A DNA stretch of 64,000 nt from contig NC_134030.1 of assembly GCF_964204645.1 (NCBI RefSeq), positions 21,705,210-21,769,209 on the forward strand, given 5' to 3'. Below are positions 52,916-64,000 of this stretch, piece by piece. Origin of the DNA: Tubulanus polymorphus (Eukaryota > Nemertea > Palaeonemertea > Tubulaniformes > Tubulanidae). The position numbers and the translations under genes are program-made. A model generated the notes under the pieces. That model worked only from the letters and a program-made list of their open reading frames with translations, was not told where the DNA came from and did no database searches. Position 1 is the stretch's first letter, and every line of letters begins with the position of its first letter.

Positions 52916-53547
52916 TGAATTCGAATGAGCTATAACGCGCAAGACGATACTTTCAAATTTTCAGATATTTTCTTGAACATGTGAATTTAAAAATCGATCA
53001 TGTATAAGTTTGTTAGACTTTTAAGTGCATATCAGAATGGGTTCACTTAGAATGGTTTAGTTTGATAGAATAGTTTTACTTTTCTGATAAACCGTTTTTT
53101 TTTTCATTAAGGAAAAACTCACTTTTTCCTAGACTCACTACACACCAGAGTTTGGTTTACTCCAGACGGTTATATTTGAAATCCATTATGAGTTTGAATT
53201 ACTGTCCTCATTAAAAACTTAAGTCCTCACCTCATCAAGTTTTCTTCACTTTTTTGTGAATCGGACCCTGACCTACTAGTCTCCTAGACTTGATGTATAT
53301 CTGTCTGCGGTAAAACATTGAACACTTTTAATTTTTGAACACCATTAATTTCCTATTCTTTTTGCATACCGGTAGAGATATTTACATCTTAACAATTGAA
53401 CACCTCGTCTATAGAATTTCATAAAAATGCTTGTCGACAAGAGGTTCCCTGTGGAAGAGCGTTGTTGTAAGATGTGTTTAACTGTTTTCTGTATGTGACG
53501 ATGATCTGAGGTTTGTGTCTTTATATCCAGGTAATGAATGAATCAAG

Positions 53548-53662
53548 ATGAGGAATCTATGGAGGAATCCGCAGAAGTGTTTAGTGATCTACGTGATTAT
53601 ACTGTTGAATCTCATGGCGTACAACAACAGCCCACAAGCGTTTAGAGTCAAGAGAAATACAG
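53548..53662 (+). CDS. Copy 2 exon 1: signal peptide
   Basis: 38 codons plus 1 nt, MRNLWRNPQK start, hydrophobic CLVIYVIILLNLMA, ending with the RVKR furin-type motif as in copy 1. Confidence 0.85.
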
Positions 53663-56600
53663 GTAAGACAACGTGAAAGAACATATCATAGAGTATATAT
53701 GGAAAATGTATTACATAAGATAAAACTTATCACCAGACTTTGGAAACTTGTATTTGAAATATCTGGGACAAAATGATAGTAGCTGAATAGTCCACTTGAA
53801 CTGATACATTTACCTCGAATGAAAACCCACAATCTCTCAAGTGTTTACATTTTTTACCTTAAACATTTTAACTATTCAATAATTGTATTTTATCTTCTAA
53901 AACTCCATCTACACTTGATTCTTATACCCGGGTTATGCGTCTCCACTACGCTCGCAACACGATGCTGAGTTTTCCGCAAAACCTGGGTTGTAGAAACCGT
54001 AGTTGAAAAAGAAGGGTCCACTCCTTATTCAACCACGTTCGCGTAAAACTTTTAGAATTTTTACTAGAAGTGTAGAAAGTAGACCCGCGCAACGATTGAA
54101 CTTAAAATTGAACTACAGATTGGTAGAAATCCCACAATAAAATCAGCGAAAGAAATTGAAATCAGAATTCAGAATTCATTGTAAACGAGAATATATTTCG
54201 AGCAACGTTTCGGCTAAACACAACTATGAGCCAATCATCAGGCGTACCGATACACGAGATATATTTAACAAGATATTTATACAGAAAATGAACTGTAGAA
54301 TGAGTGATCGAAGTTAAATACAGAGTTACTGTAAAGTTATTCAAAACATAGACAAGGAAACAATAGTAGAAAGAGTTAAGCAATAGCAAACAGCTAAAGG
54401 GGTAAAACGAGGAGGTAAATAAAACACAAAACCCGAAACTAAAACGAGGAGGTAAACCTGAGGGTAATCAAACAATGGCAAAAACATAACAAGGTTAATC
54501 AGAGAGTGATTGACTGAGAGAGTGAGGGGAAACAAAGAGGGCAGGCTAGAAGGGAAAATTAATATAATGCGGGGACAGGTGAAGCGAGAAATTTTGAGAT
54601 CAATAAGTTGTGGGGAAAATCGATATTCGAATTGTGGCAATTTTCCAGATGTTCAATTATCAGAGCTGATTCCTTAACGTGTCGTTTGGTTTGATTGGGA
54701 CAGGGACACCGCACGAATACGTTTGTTCAGTGACTTATGGCATATAATGTATATTTGATATTTCAGCACCTGATGGAGTTGTACTGGACAGTGTGAATGT
54801 ATTACCGGGTACAAGAATATTACGTATATTGTGTATTTGATATTTCAGCACCCGATGGAGTTGTACTGGACAGTGTGAATGTATTACCGGGTACAAGAAT
54901 ATTACGTATATTGTGTATTTGATATTTCAGCACCTGATGGAGTTGTACTGGACAGTGTGAATGTATTACCGGGTACAAGAATATTACGTATATTGTGTAT
55001 TTGATATTTCAGCACCCGATGGAGTTGTACTGGACAGTGTGAATGTATTACCGGGTACAAGAATATTACGTATATTGTGTATTTGATATTTCAGCACCTG
55101 ATGGAGTTGTACTGGACAGTGTGAATGTATTACCGGGTACAAGAATATTACGTTTATTGTGTATTTGATATTTCAGCACCTGATGGAGTTGTACTGGACA
55201 GTGTGAATGTATTACCGGGTACAAGAATATTACGTATATTGTATATTTGATATTTCAGCACCTGATGGAGTTGTACTGGACAGTGTGAATGTATTACCGG
55301 GTACAAGAATATTACGTATATTGTGTATTTGATATTTCAGCACCCGATGGAGTTGTACTGGACAGTGTGAATGTATTACCGGGTACAAATATGTTACTGT
55401 CGCAGGAAGGTAAAACTGTTAGTATTACCTGTAAACAGAGCAGCTCTGCAGCGACTGGTGTAGCATTCCAGCTACAAGTGAATAATGGACCAGAAGGGAC
55501 CTGGATTGCATTACCTACAGCATCAGCACCAGTTTGGGTTTTTCAGCCCGATGCTCGTAAAATGTATAAATGTGTGGCCATTAATTCAGCCGGAATTAAA
55601 GAAAGTCAGTTCTACCAATCAGATGTAATCAGTGAGTATGCATCACTTATCAAATAATGCTGGGAAAATAGAAAAAAAGTTTCTTGTGCACATGTTATAT
55701 TTTTTTTCGTGCATATAACTTTTATTGTAGGTATAAAGATAAATGAAAACCCATGTAAACTGCATGAATTCAAACCATCACTAGCTTGTACTTGTGAAGC
55801 CACTAGTAAGATCGGTAATCCAATCATCAAAGTAAAATGGTATGCTGATGGATTTACCGAAGGATCAACGGATATTGATCAGATCCCCGATCAAGGCGTA
55901 AATACCCCGGTGAAAGATGGAGTTATCAACAGGAATCAGATGCGGTTTAATTTAATGCTGTACGCATTATTGATTCAATGTCGGTTATGGAAGTATAATG
56001 GGATAGAGTTACCGAAACTAACACTTCAACAACAAATACTACATCAAACTCCAATGAACGTTACGTGTAAGTTGTATAATATTTTCATGAGAGATTTTTC
56101 ATACGATATCAGAGTGACAATAATGCATGTTACATTTATTCTATTGGTAACTGCCCATAGTTTGAGATTTAAGAGTTACTATTTCATAACGACTGGTGAT
56201 CGTGCCTATGACATGTTTTCAAATTCTTTCGTTTTGATATTTGGTTCCACGAAGGTATTACGAGTACTGAAGCGAATTGTTAATAATAACATTAAAAGGA
56301 CTAGAATATGAATGTGCATGTGTTTGCTTTTGAAATCGAACCTACTAGAAAACGATTTCACCTTCTATGATTAGGGCCTAGGCTTAAGATTTTGAGCCCA
56401 CATGGAAAAATTGCAGCGAAATTGGTAAAAATGTTGACATAAAAAGTTCGTTTCTGTAACAATTGTCGTCTTCGGGTATTCTTATGGCTATATCAGGGAT
56501 TTTTAATTTGTAATATGGGACAAAGCTTCTTGGACCGGGACAATAGGATCACGCACAACTCACCAGAACAAAGGATTCTTTTCATGAGTGCGATAGATAC

Positions 56601-59600
56601 GCCACCTATCGTTGATATGTATTGTTGCAAAAACAAATAAACTATATTACAATATAATTATGTCGGGAGTTACACCGTTACATTTCCGTCGATTCAAATT
56701 TCGACGCCCTTGATAAACACACATTCCTCGGAGCGCAAGTAATATTTTACCATGTTTTATGGACGGACGTTTTCTCGATTTTGCACCGATCAGTGAAATT
56801 GAAGTGGATAAACATGATATCATCCAAAAATGTATTTGCATCTTTATCTTTCAGATTTTCCCGATGAAATTGAATCACCAGATACTTTCACCGGAGAACC
56901 TGACATTAGAAATGAAGGAGAAGTTGTAGAATATACTTGTAGAACAGTGATAGGAAGACCCGATCCTACAGTGATATACCAACAGAAGAGAAGAGGTTCT
57001 GAACGATGGAAGCCAATTCCTGATCCACAACCTCGTAAAGTACCTCTCAAAATGGGTTTAAAAGGTTTTGACACGACGTACAAGTTCAAAGCTGATTTCA
57101 AACTGCACAATGGAACGTCATTTCGATGTGCTGTAAAGGAGAACCTTACGTTTCCAGAACCTCAGCAATTTAATCAAATCATTGTTCATTGTAAGTAACA
57201 GTTTCTTTTTCGAATTCGAGAAATAAATAATTTTCCCTGCAACAATACAGACCCCAGTGGTAGTACAGACCTATCCACACATATAGTATGACACAATGTA
57301 ACCATGCTAAGGAGGAACATGGCAGAGTCTCGCGATGTCATCAGGTTCAAATCCCTGCTAGGGAGGAACGTGGCAGAGTCTCACGATGTCATCAGGTTCA
57401 AATCCCTGCTAGGGAGGAACGTGGCAGAGTCTCACGATGTAATCAGGTTCGAATTCCTGCGCCGCCGAGGGAAGAATGTGGCAGAGTCTCACGATGCCAT
57501 CAAGTTCAAATCCCTGCTGAGGGAGGATGTGTCTACTAGGACAGGGGTTTGTACTGTGACAGAGTCTCACGATGTCATCAGGTTCGAATCCCTGCCGAGG
57601 ATGATGGGTCTACTATGACAGGGCTTAAGAACTGTGCTAGGTTAGATACTAATGTTTCTTTGTTTTTCAATCAGATTTTGCTGCACCAGTTTACAAGAAA
57701 TCCAGTGAAAATGAAACAAATGCAGCGTATATTGTAACAGTTAATAGTTACCCATTGACTCAACAAGTTACATGTGACCCTCCAGCTGTCGTTCAAAAAC
57801 TATCAAACTCTCAGTGGAATATAACGATACCTATCGTAAACAGTACCACAACTGACTATAGAGGGCGGTGTTTGGTTGATGGTATTAATGAAAGGGTTAT
57901 TGATGTCGCTGGTTATCATCACGCCGGTCCAACTGATGAACCAGGTAAGATTCCGGGTCACGACTGGATGAATTTTACATGAATTTGAAGATTCAAATGA
58001 TTCAATTCCATGACATTATAAAACTCGAGGCCATCATCTCTTAACTCGAAATCATTTCTACACAATCAAACAATTTACTTATGAAAGTCGTTATTTTCTA
58101 AATTGTCACAAAACCTATTAATATATTTCAAAGTCTCAATTTACTAAGTCATTTGTCATTATTATTGGGTCTCATTTTACTAGGTGTAAGTCGTCATTCA
58201 TTTAAAGCGTCACATACATACATATTACAAAAAAATAATTTTTGTATTTTACCTAAAGTGTAAATCATTTAGATTAGTCAGCACAGCGGAGGAGTCTCGT
58301 GACGTCATCAGATTTTAAATCCGTGCGCGATGACGTAATTCTCTGTGTCGTCAGAATTGAGCGTTTTCTATTATTATCTGTGAATTCATCACATTCAAAT
58401 ATTACACAATGATTTAGCATCTTTAACTTTCTATCTTGAGGCTGTTTGACCCAAAGGAACAATTAATTTTCTCCCATTTTAAAAACAACTTATTTACTTT
58501 ATTCAGAGACTATTTGAGCTTTGAAATTAAGGAACAATTAATTTTTGTTTGACCTAGTTAATTATTCAATTAAATTGCTGTTACTTTTATCAATAGTTAC
58601 AATGGAACTATTTCTAGCTTTATATAATTCAATTCAATCGCATCACCGATTAGTTTGAATTTCCGTTTCAGATGCAGGAAATGGAGGAATAGTGGCTGGT
58701 GTTGTAATCGGTATATTACTGATATTACTGATTCTAATAATACTGTTTATACTGTGGCGTCGTGGCTGCTGTAAGTTTTACATAAAACCATCAATAAATC
58801 TGAAAAACAATAATAAACAAACTGCAGAAATGAAATACTCTATTAGGGGTAGAAAACCTAATGATGAACTGGTGGAAATTGTTAGTTCTATAATATTTCA
58901 TATACAGAATGCTAGAAATCCAAAAGTAGTGTACACAGCTGGAAGAATTCAGGGGTCCCAAGGTGGCCAGATACAGTTCATTCTCAATTATCTGTTCAAA
59001 TTTTATTCATGCAATTGAATTCAAGAATGTTTGGAACTTAGAAGAACAGAATGTTATCATTTCTGGGATTCAGCACGGGTTGGGTCGTAGTTTCAGATGG
59101 CTGCAAACATGAAATGTTGCTACGACCAAACATTCACCGGTTCCATAAAAATCGTTTTGATAGAAACCGCCGCCATAGGTTTTCTTAGCCTCCAGGAGAA
59201 GCTACTAAGTAACATCGTTCTCTTCACAAATAACGGTGTTTGAAAAAGTATCCATTTTATAATGTTTAGCATCATTCAACTTTCAATCAATTTTCTAGAC
59301 ACAATACGCGCATTATTCAAACCAGAATTTAGATGCACGAGACGCATTAAAAATCTAAAGCCAGAATATGCATAATGTTTATTTATTTTCGTCTGACATC
59401 GATCACTTTCAGATCTGAATCAGTGCGGTCTAAATAAAATATCGTTTTTATATCTATTGTAAAATGCAGCATTAATTGAATTATCTAATGGCGAATGAAT
59501 TACTCGTAGATGCACAGTCTTCGGTACAGGCTCGATACAAGTCTCTGCGGGGTCATCAATCAACGTTGATAGGTTAAGATTTCTTGCCTACGTAGGTTCT

Positions 59601-62600
59601 GCATTTTCTCGTTGGGAAGTATCGTTAAGTTGTTGGGTGACGATAGTAATAAATTATCACATATGCCTACCGGGTATCGGTAATGAAAACTTGCGCCCGG
59701 TTCCTTGTCCCAGTTACCATTTATTGCCAACTAGAAGAAATTCCGTAAATCTCTGATTCCGAAAAATGACAGTACCGGTTTAAACTCGAAAAAGTTACGC
59801 AGTATCATTGGTTCAATTGTCTCATGGCATTAGTATCCATGACTATCTTTAGTGGGTGGCTCCATGAATATCCAAATCACACTGTTTCTTTATTGGGTTG
59901 ATTTGTCAGGTGAATGTGCATCGTGTAAATAAACAGTATTTCTGTTTTCTAATTTACAGTACCGTGTTTGGGTCCGAAATCTAAAGATGTGATTGAATTG
60001 TTGCGTTGGACAAGTGAAACCTGGTATGAAAAAGGTAAGATTCTCTCACATGATTTACTGCACATATTCTCAGATATCGGTTTGATAATTTTAGGTGTTG
60101 TTTTCTCTTTGTAGATCATGAGAATTGGGTGAAAACACGTGACCAACTGCAGCCGGGTATTCATAGAATTATTAACCCTTTATTTCTATTACCTGTAGAA
60201 TATCTTGCATGAATAGAGTTCATAGTTTTAGAAATCATCCACTAATCATCTGAAAGATACACAACTGATTTTGCTTCATTATCTAAACTGTAATTATCAA
60301 TTTAAGTTTATGGTTAACAACGTAATTTCTTGAAGATTTCTTGAGAATTGTTTGATCAATTGTGTTGATATTTCGTCTATATATGTTTTAACACACATCT
60401 GCAGTCTTTCTGGTGCATGCCTAGCGATCATTGTTCTTTAAAGAAATCAGCATTTCATGCACATTTTCGAAGTCTATGGGAAATTTCAAAGATATTTGGC
60501 TCATTTTTATTGAGGTCTGAAGTGGACAAAACAACATGCTCCGTAAAAGACATTGGCTTGATCGAAATCAAGATGACTAATTTTCGATTTTCGTTTTCAA
60601 AAATCAGTACTATTTGCACATCATATTTTGAGGTTTTCTAGAGAAATTTTAATAGATTCTTTAATCTATTTTTTTTAATGTTTGGTTTATACATGTATCT
60701 ACCCTAGATGTATCAGCAGTTCTAAAAATGAATAGTTGGAATCAAGACTGGCGGCTATTGTTACTCGGCAGGGCGGTTAAAACGACCCTCTCCTTTTTTA
60801 CCAGGTCTAGAGGCTTTAAAAGATGGTCGTTTCTCAATATTTGTTTATTATGGAAATCTTCTTTCTGACCAGAAACTAGTCCATATTCACTTACGTGGAA
60901 ATCCTGGACTTCACTTGTAGCAAGTGAGGATCCACCAGGTGCAAGGAGGCAATTCCTTGCTATTTTTAGAGTCTGACCTTTTCGTGAGAAAGAAGAAAAA
61001 GCATGTGAAAATCCCTGATAATGTGTTTGCCTAAGCGTTGTTGTCGTCGTTAACCGGCGCTTTTTTCGGCAATCCTCCAGTTCATGGTGTTTCATCGATC
61101 GTTCATTGATGTGTTTGGTTGAATGACTGGACTGGTTCCGGGTCAGACGTATTGTCTGATCGTGCCTAGAACGCGTCACCACGCATCTAATTTTAAAACG
61201 TTTTCCGCGGGAGGACGCCCACTAATTTAACCCCTCCCTCAAATCCTGGATCCGCCACGTAAGATGCGGCAATTGAGAATTCCCATTGAAAATCAACTAT
61301 ACACGAGAAACGTTTTTGGATGTCGTTTTTTCATGTTTATCTGTAGCTAATATTTGTGTTGTTTGTTTAACAGTTGAAACTGGAGACTTTGAGGTCATTG
61401 AAAGGTCATTAAGTCCAGGTATATATTTAATGGTTATTGTAATTTCATTTCAATAAAACAATATAAACTCAGATAATTCAGTTATAAATCAACTACTTGT
61501 TCGTAACGTCGATGAATTCATTTAAACAATTAATTTATTGTCAATTTTTCTTTCTAGAAATTGTTAGAATAATTGTCGATATTTATGGAACTAAGAATGA
61601 TTGGGAGTTAACGAGGGATAAGGATAAACAAGGTAAGAGGAGTGATGACTCAGTTGCCAAGGTAAGAGCCAAACCGGCTGATTTGTTTGTTGCAACCCGG
61701 GGCCGGGCTTATAGACTGGTGTTAACTTTAAACCCGGGGGTTAATCTAATTAATTTTCAATTGAGTTAACCCTCTGGTTAAAGATAATACCCGCCTATAA
61801 AACCGGGTCCTGCATACAATACTGTACCGGAATATAACACTTCCCCGGGCCTCCTATCTTCATCCAGCAGTAATTCAAACTGTTTGATGCTCAGTTTATT
61901 CAAATATTGAAAAAAATGCTTTCTATATTTCATTTCAGCAATAGCTATCAGAGAATTTCTGTTTGGACAGTTATCAAGTGATCAAAGTAAGTAATTGTTT
62001 ACCTATAGTTTGTTTTAAGTTTATGTACGCATGGGATGTATGTAAACATGCGCATGTGAGTTATGTGAACATGCACATGTGAGTAATGTGTACATGTACA
62101 TTTGATTGATACATAGTAAGTTGTGAGTTGGGTAAACATGTTCATGTAAGTTAACATGCACATGTGATTAGTTTACGTGTTTTAAGTTAACACAAGTTTG
62201 ATCAATGTTTATATTTTCAGGTATGTTAGATTTGGTGAAAGAAATTCTAAGTAAGTTCACGAAATGACTTAATATTTCCTCTTCAACTCGAATCGTGGAT
62301 TCAAATGTGTTTATAATTATCTGTTGACAGGAAAATACGTGAGAATAAACGATTTAAAAACGAAACTATCAAATGAGATCGGTAAGAGTTGATTGAATTC
62401 AGTTATTGATTTATGAGTTTATTGATTATTATTCTACTGTCAACTCATTTTGTAAATGTATTACAGATACATTACTGAACAAGAAGAGGTCAATAGATGG
62501 CGCTGATGCAGTTTATAATAGAGATGAAGGTACATGATTATTTACTGTTCAAATAAAATATTCAGCTTTGCTGATAGAAATGTAGTGAATTCTATTCAAC

Positions 62601-63918
62601 ATGGCCGCATGGCAGCCTTTTGGCAATAATCTATAAACCTGATAGAAGCGACCAATTGGGAATTTGTAATAATTCAGTGTGTTAATTTCGTAAATGGAAT
62701 GTTACTCTAATGTCATTTTTTTGCCTAAATTCGTACCGTTTTGGCCAAATTGGATGCATCAAAATTAGTGATGGAAATTTCATCTTAAACATATCAGACT
62801 AGGAGCTTCAGAAATACTCAAGTTACAACAAAATAATCAGATTTACACAATCCAGAACAAAAAAACTAATTGAGAAATAAGATGTGATATAAATCAGGGG
62901 TAATGATACAGCATGAAACAAAATTTCAAATGAACCAATTTCAAATCTATTTTTTCCGTGTTTCAGATGAAATTCATGTTAGTTTTATGACGCAATCTAA
63001 TGAAGAGAAAAGACCCCTGACAGACAAAGAGAAACAGTTCATCAGAGATGGTCAGTAAAACTATGAATTCTAACTCTGAGTTCCAGTTTGATGTCGGGTT
63101 CACCACACAGATTTACTGAGAGTCTAAAAAAGTGTTTAAAGAAAGCTGTTTACAGGACTTACTAACGACAATTGCTAACTTTTTGGAAAAAGGTCTTCCG
63201 CATTTTTCAAGTTTTATACAGATGTCTGTTAGTAATGATTATTCTTTTAGTGACCAGGGTTCAGTGATTCACCGTGTCACCAATGTTATAGATATTTATA
63301 GATTTGTAAAATGAAGCAAGCGCCAATAGAGGAACTGCTCTGTGTGAATCACATTGAGCTTTTTTTGTGAAGTTTCAAATCCCCAGTAAACGGTTGTAAT
63401 GAATTTCTATATTTTCAGTTGATTTAGCAGTTGTATCTATTGTTGATTTTTTTGCTATAATTTCCGGTAGGTTCCATAAATCATTTCAGTAAAAATACTG
63501 TGGAGTTTGTTGTGGAATCATTGAATAATTGATTGTGTTTATTTTTACTGTAGATGCTGAATTATGTGAACGAGGGATATTGGACATTAAACGTAGGTTT
63601 TAATTCTCATTTTATCCTCAACTGAGTTTATAAATACATGTGCTCTATAATCTACTGTACATGTTCTCTGTACATGTACATGTGAGTTTTCTGTACATGT
63701 ACCTGTGAGTTCTCTGTATTTAAAAGTATCGTAACTTGAAAGTTCTGTGGTAAATACTTTTTCGTTATATTTCAGCTACTGTTGAAATTGCTGGTAAGTT
63801 ATAATATTCACTACGATGTTTAAACTGGTGCTAAGTCTGTTAATTGAAATATCGCTGTATCTATTTATAGAAATGTTTGTGAAAGAAACACTTCAAACAG
63901 AAGTTAAACAACAGAATG
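53548..63918 (+). CDS. Four-Ig type I membrane receptor, copy 2 (5' part, runs off right edge)
   Basis: Exons 1-19 of the copy 1 architecture in the same order and phase: 53548-53662, 55341-55631, 55731-56066, 56855-57190, 57675-57944, 58672-58770, 59960-60034, 60115-60156, 61374-61418, 61558-61632, 61939-61986, 62221-62250, 62331-62381, 62467-62529, 62967-63050, 63419-63466, 63554-63592, 63776-63793, 63871-63918. Every exon length is a multiple of 3 after the first. Introns are near-identical to copy 1 apart from insertions, so the duplication is recent. Tail exons are more alike than Ig exons. Exon 20 onward lies outside the window. Same inferred role as copy 1. Confidence 0.78.
54165..54660 (-). 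mobile_element. Penelope-like remnant with hammerhead-like motif
   Basis: The minus strand has CTGATGA (54235-54241), a GGCT/AGCC stem and GAAACGTTGC (around 54203-54211), the order found at ends of Penelope-like elements. The 99-codon minus frame 54341-54640 belongs to the same insertion but has no recognisable domain. It is private to copy 2, in intron 1. Confidence 0.5.
54767..55340 (+). repeat. 82-bp repeats of acceptor plus Ig1 5' end (seven units, copy 2)
   Basis: Units start at 54767, 54849, 54931, 55013, 55095, 55177 and 55259; the full exon starts at 55341. Each has an acceptor, 42 nt of exon start in phase 1-1, then gtacaag and 40 nt to the next acceptor. Units are nearly identical (caccc/cacct alternation). 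Reading through meets TGA in every unit. Confidence 0.92.
55341..55631 (+). CDS. Copy 2 exon: first Ig-type domain
   Basis: 291 nt, phase 1-1, Cys in SITCKQ and YKCVA. Differs from copy 1 at 15 residues of 97, clustered in the strands before and after the central loop (TNMLL, NNGPEGTWI, FQPDARKMY). Confidence 0.82.
55731..56066 (+). CDS. Copy 2 exon: second Ig-type domain
   Basis: 336 nt, phase 1-1; keeps the NPCKL, LACTC, KVKWYADG and IQCRL positions. A frame continuing past the donor to 56311 lies in intron sequence. Confidence 0.82.
56855..57190 (+). CDS. Copy 2 exon: third Ig-type domain
   Basis: 336 nt, phase 1-1; YTCRT and SFRCAV Cys pair, KRRGSERW and LHNGTSF motifs. One codon shorter than copy 1. 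Confidence 0.85.
57305..57605 (+). mobile_element. Tandem SINE-like units (five)
   Basis: Five units of ggcagagtctcacgatgtca + tcaggttcgaatccctgc, each with a B-box-like word. The overlapping ESHDVIRF-repeat frames are artefacts. The copy 1 intron has two units. Confidence 0.7.
57675..57944 (+). CDS. Copy 2 exon: fourth Ig-type domain
   Basis: 270 nt, phase 1-1; VTCDPP and GRCLVD Cys, SNSQWNIT Trp, NET/NIT/NST glycosylation-like sites. Acceptor tcaatcag; starts YFAAPVY. Confidence 0.83.
58672..58770 (+). CDS. Copy 2 exon: transmembrane segment
   Basis: 99 nt, phase 1-1; about 20 hydrophobic residues (VVIGILLILLILIILFIL) then WRRGC. Without splicing at 58770 the frame runs to TGA at 59016-59018, adding about 82 residues (CKFYIKPSINLKNN start). 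Confidence 0.83.
58846..59880. other. Intron insertion private to copy 2
   Basis: Copy 1's intron here is only 159 bp. The roughly 1-kb insert has no recognisable ends or coding domain. Confidence 0.5.
60742..61182 (-). other. Antisense ORF in tail intron (copy 2 version)
   Basis: 146 codons; the first about 100 match 21568-21912 closely. Lies in the intron between exons 60115-60156 and 61374-61418. Likely part of an old insertion; coding status doubtful. Confidence 0.3.
61696..61811. mobile_element. Palindromic MITE (tatagactggt family), shared with copy 1
   Basis: Same position and nearly the same sequence as 22445-22560, so inserted before the gene duplication. Confidence 0.8.
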
Positions 63919-64000
63919 GTGAGTGTTCGGTTAATCTAGGAATCTATCAAGGGAGGAGGGCTTACAACTATAAACTGATTAGAAATTAAACATATTTTGT

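Larger units (their letters stand above)
51142..53547 (+). promoter_or_regulatory. 5' flank of copy 2, paralogous to 8.6-12.0 kb
   Basis: 51142-52020 and 52950-53547 match copy 1's flank closely. 52020-52950 is private and holds a foldback and a LINE end. The promoter is not identifiable by eye; an acceptor at 53530 implies an upstream non-coding exon. Confidence 0.5.

Noticed and set aside
52475-52918. 147-codon + strand ORF
   Set aside because: Antisense to a recognisable LINE 3' end.
57288-57618. SHDVIRF-repeat ORFs
   Set aside because: Tandem SINE-like units; two overlapping frames show the same artefact.

Overview
The window is AT-rich, intron-rich animal DNA. Canonical GT-AG introns, tRNA-derived SINE pieces, LINE, BEL/Pao and Penelope-like debris, and an immunoglobulin (Ig) receptor family point to an invertebrate metazoan, most likely marine. 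I cannot name the species. Most isolated reading frames here are satellite or transposon noise. The real genes appear only when exons are assembled by splice signals and phase.

Layout, all receptor genes on the + strand: (i) 1-4.6 kb holds the last coding exon and 3' flank of an upstream family member (copy 0). (ii) 4.6-8.2 kb is a transposon nest, including a 1.28-kb Polinton-like element with a perfect 6-bp target duplication. (iii) 8.6-12 kb is the 5' flank of copy 1. (iv) 11,987-44,122 is copy 1, a complete type I membrane protein gene: signal peptide, four Ig-type exons, one transmembrane exon and a cytoplasmic tail of about 920 residues split over about 53 small exons. Every internal exon I could place is symmetric phase 1-1. 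(v) 44.1-46.8 kb is 3' flank duplicated from copy 0. (vi) 46,839-50,201 is a different, single-Ig receptor (gene B) whose tail has seven tyrosines, six of their seven successive spacings being 14 residues, in YxxM and YxN contexts. (vii) 51.1-64 kb is copy 2, a recent duplicate of copy 1 with the same exons in the same order, running off the right edge after its 19th exon.

The most unusual system is the tail of copies 1 and 2. Dozens of 18-84 nt cassettes all share one phase, so any subset could be skipped or included without a frameshift. Within copy 1 an eight-exon block (27.3-31.7 kb) has been duplicated (34.3-38.8 kb), one exon is missing where a 14-bp minisatellite expanded, a partial duplication has made a possible 21-nt microexon, and a MITE supplies the stop codon. 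At the other end, the start of the first Ig exon together with its acceptor is tandemly repeated every 82 bp (two extra units in copy 1, seven in copy 2). The first Ig domain differs between copies mainly at amino-acid-changing positions.

My inference is a tandem cluster of rapidly diversifying recognition or adhesion receptors (immune or allorecognition-like), with gene B as a candidate SH2-recruiting signalling partner. Function, expression and splicing are not shown by the sequence and need transcript evidence.
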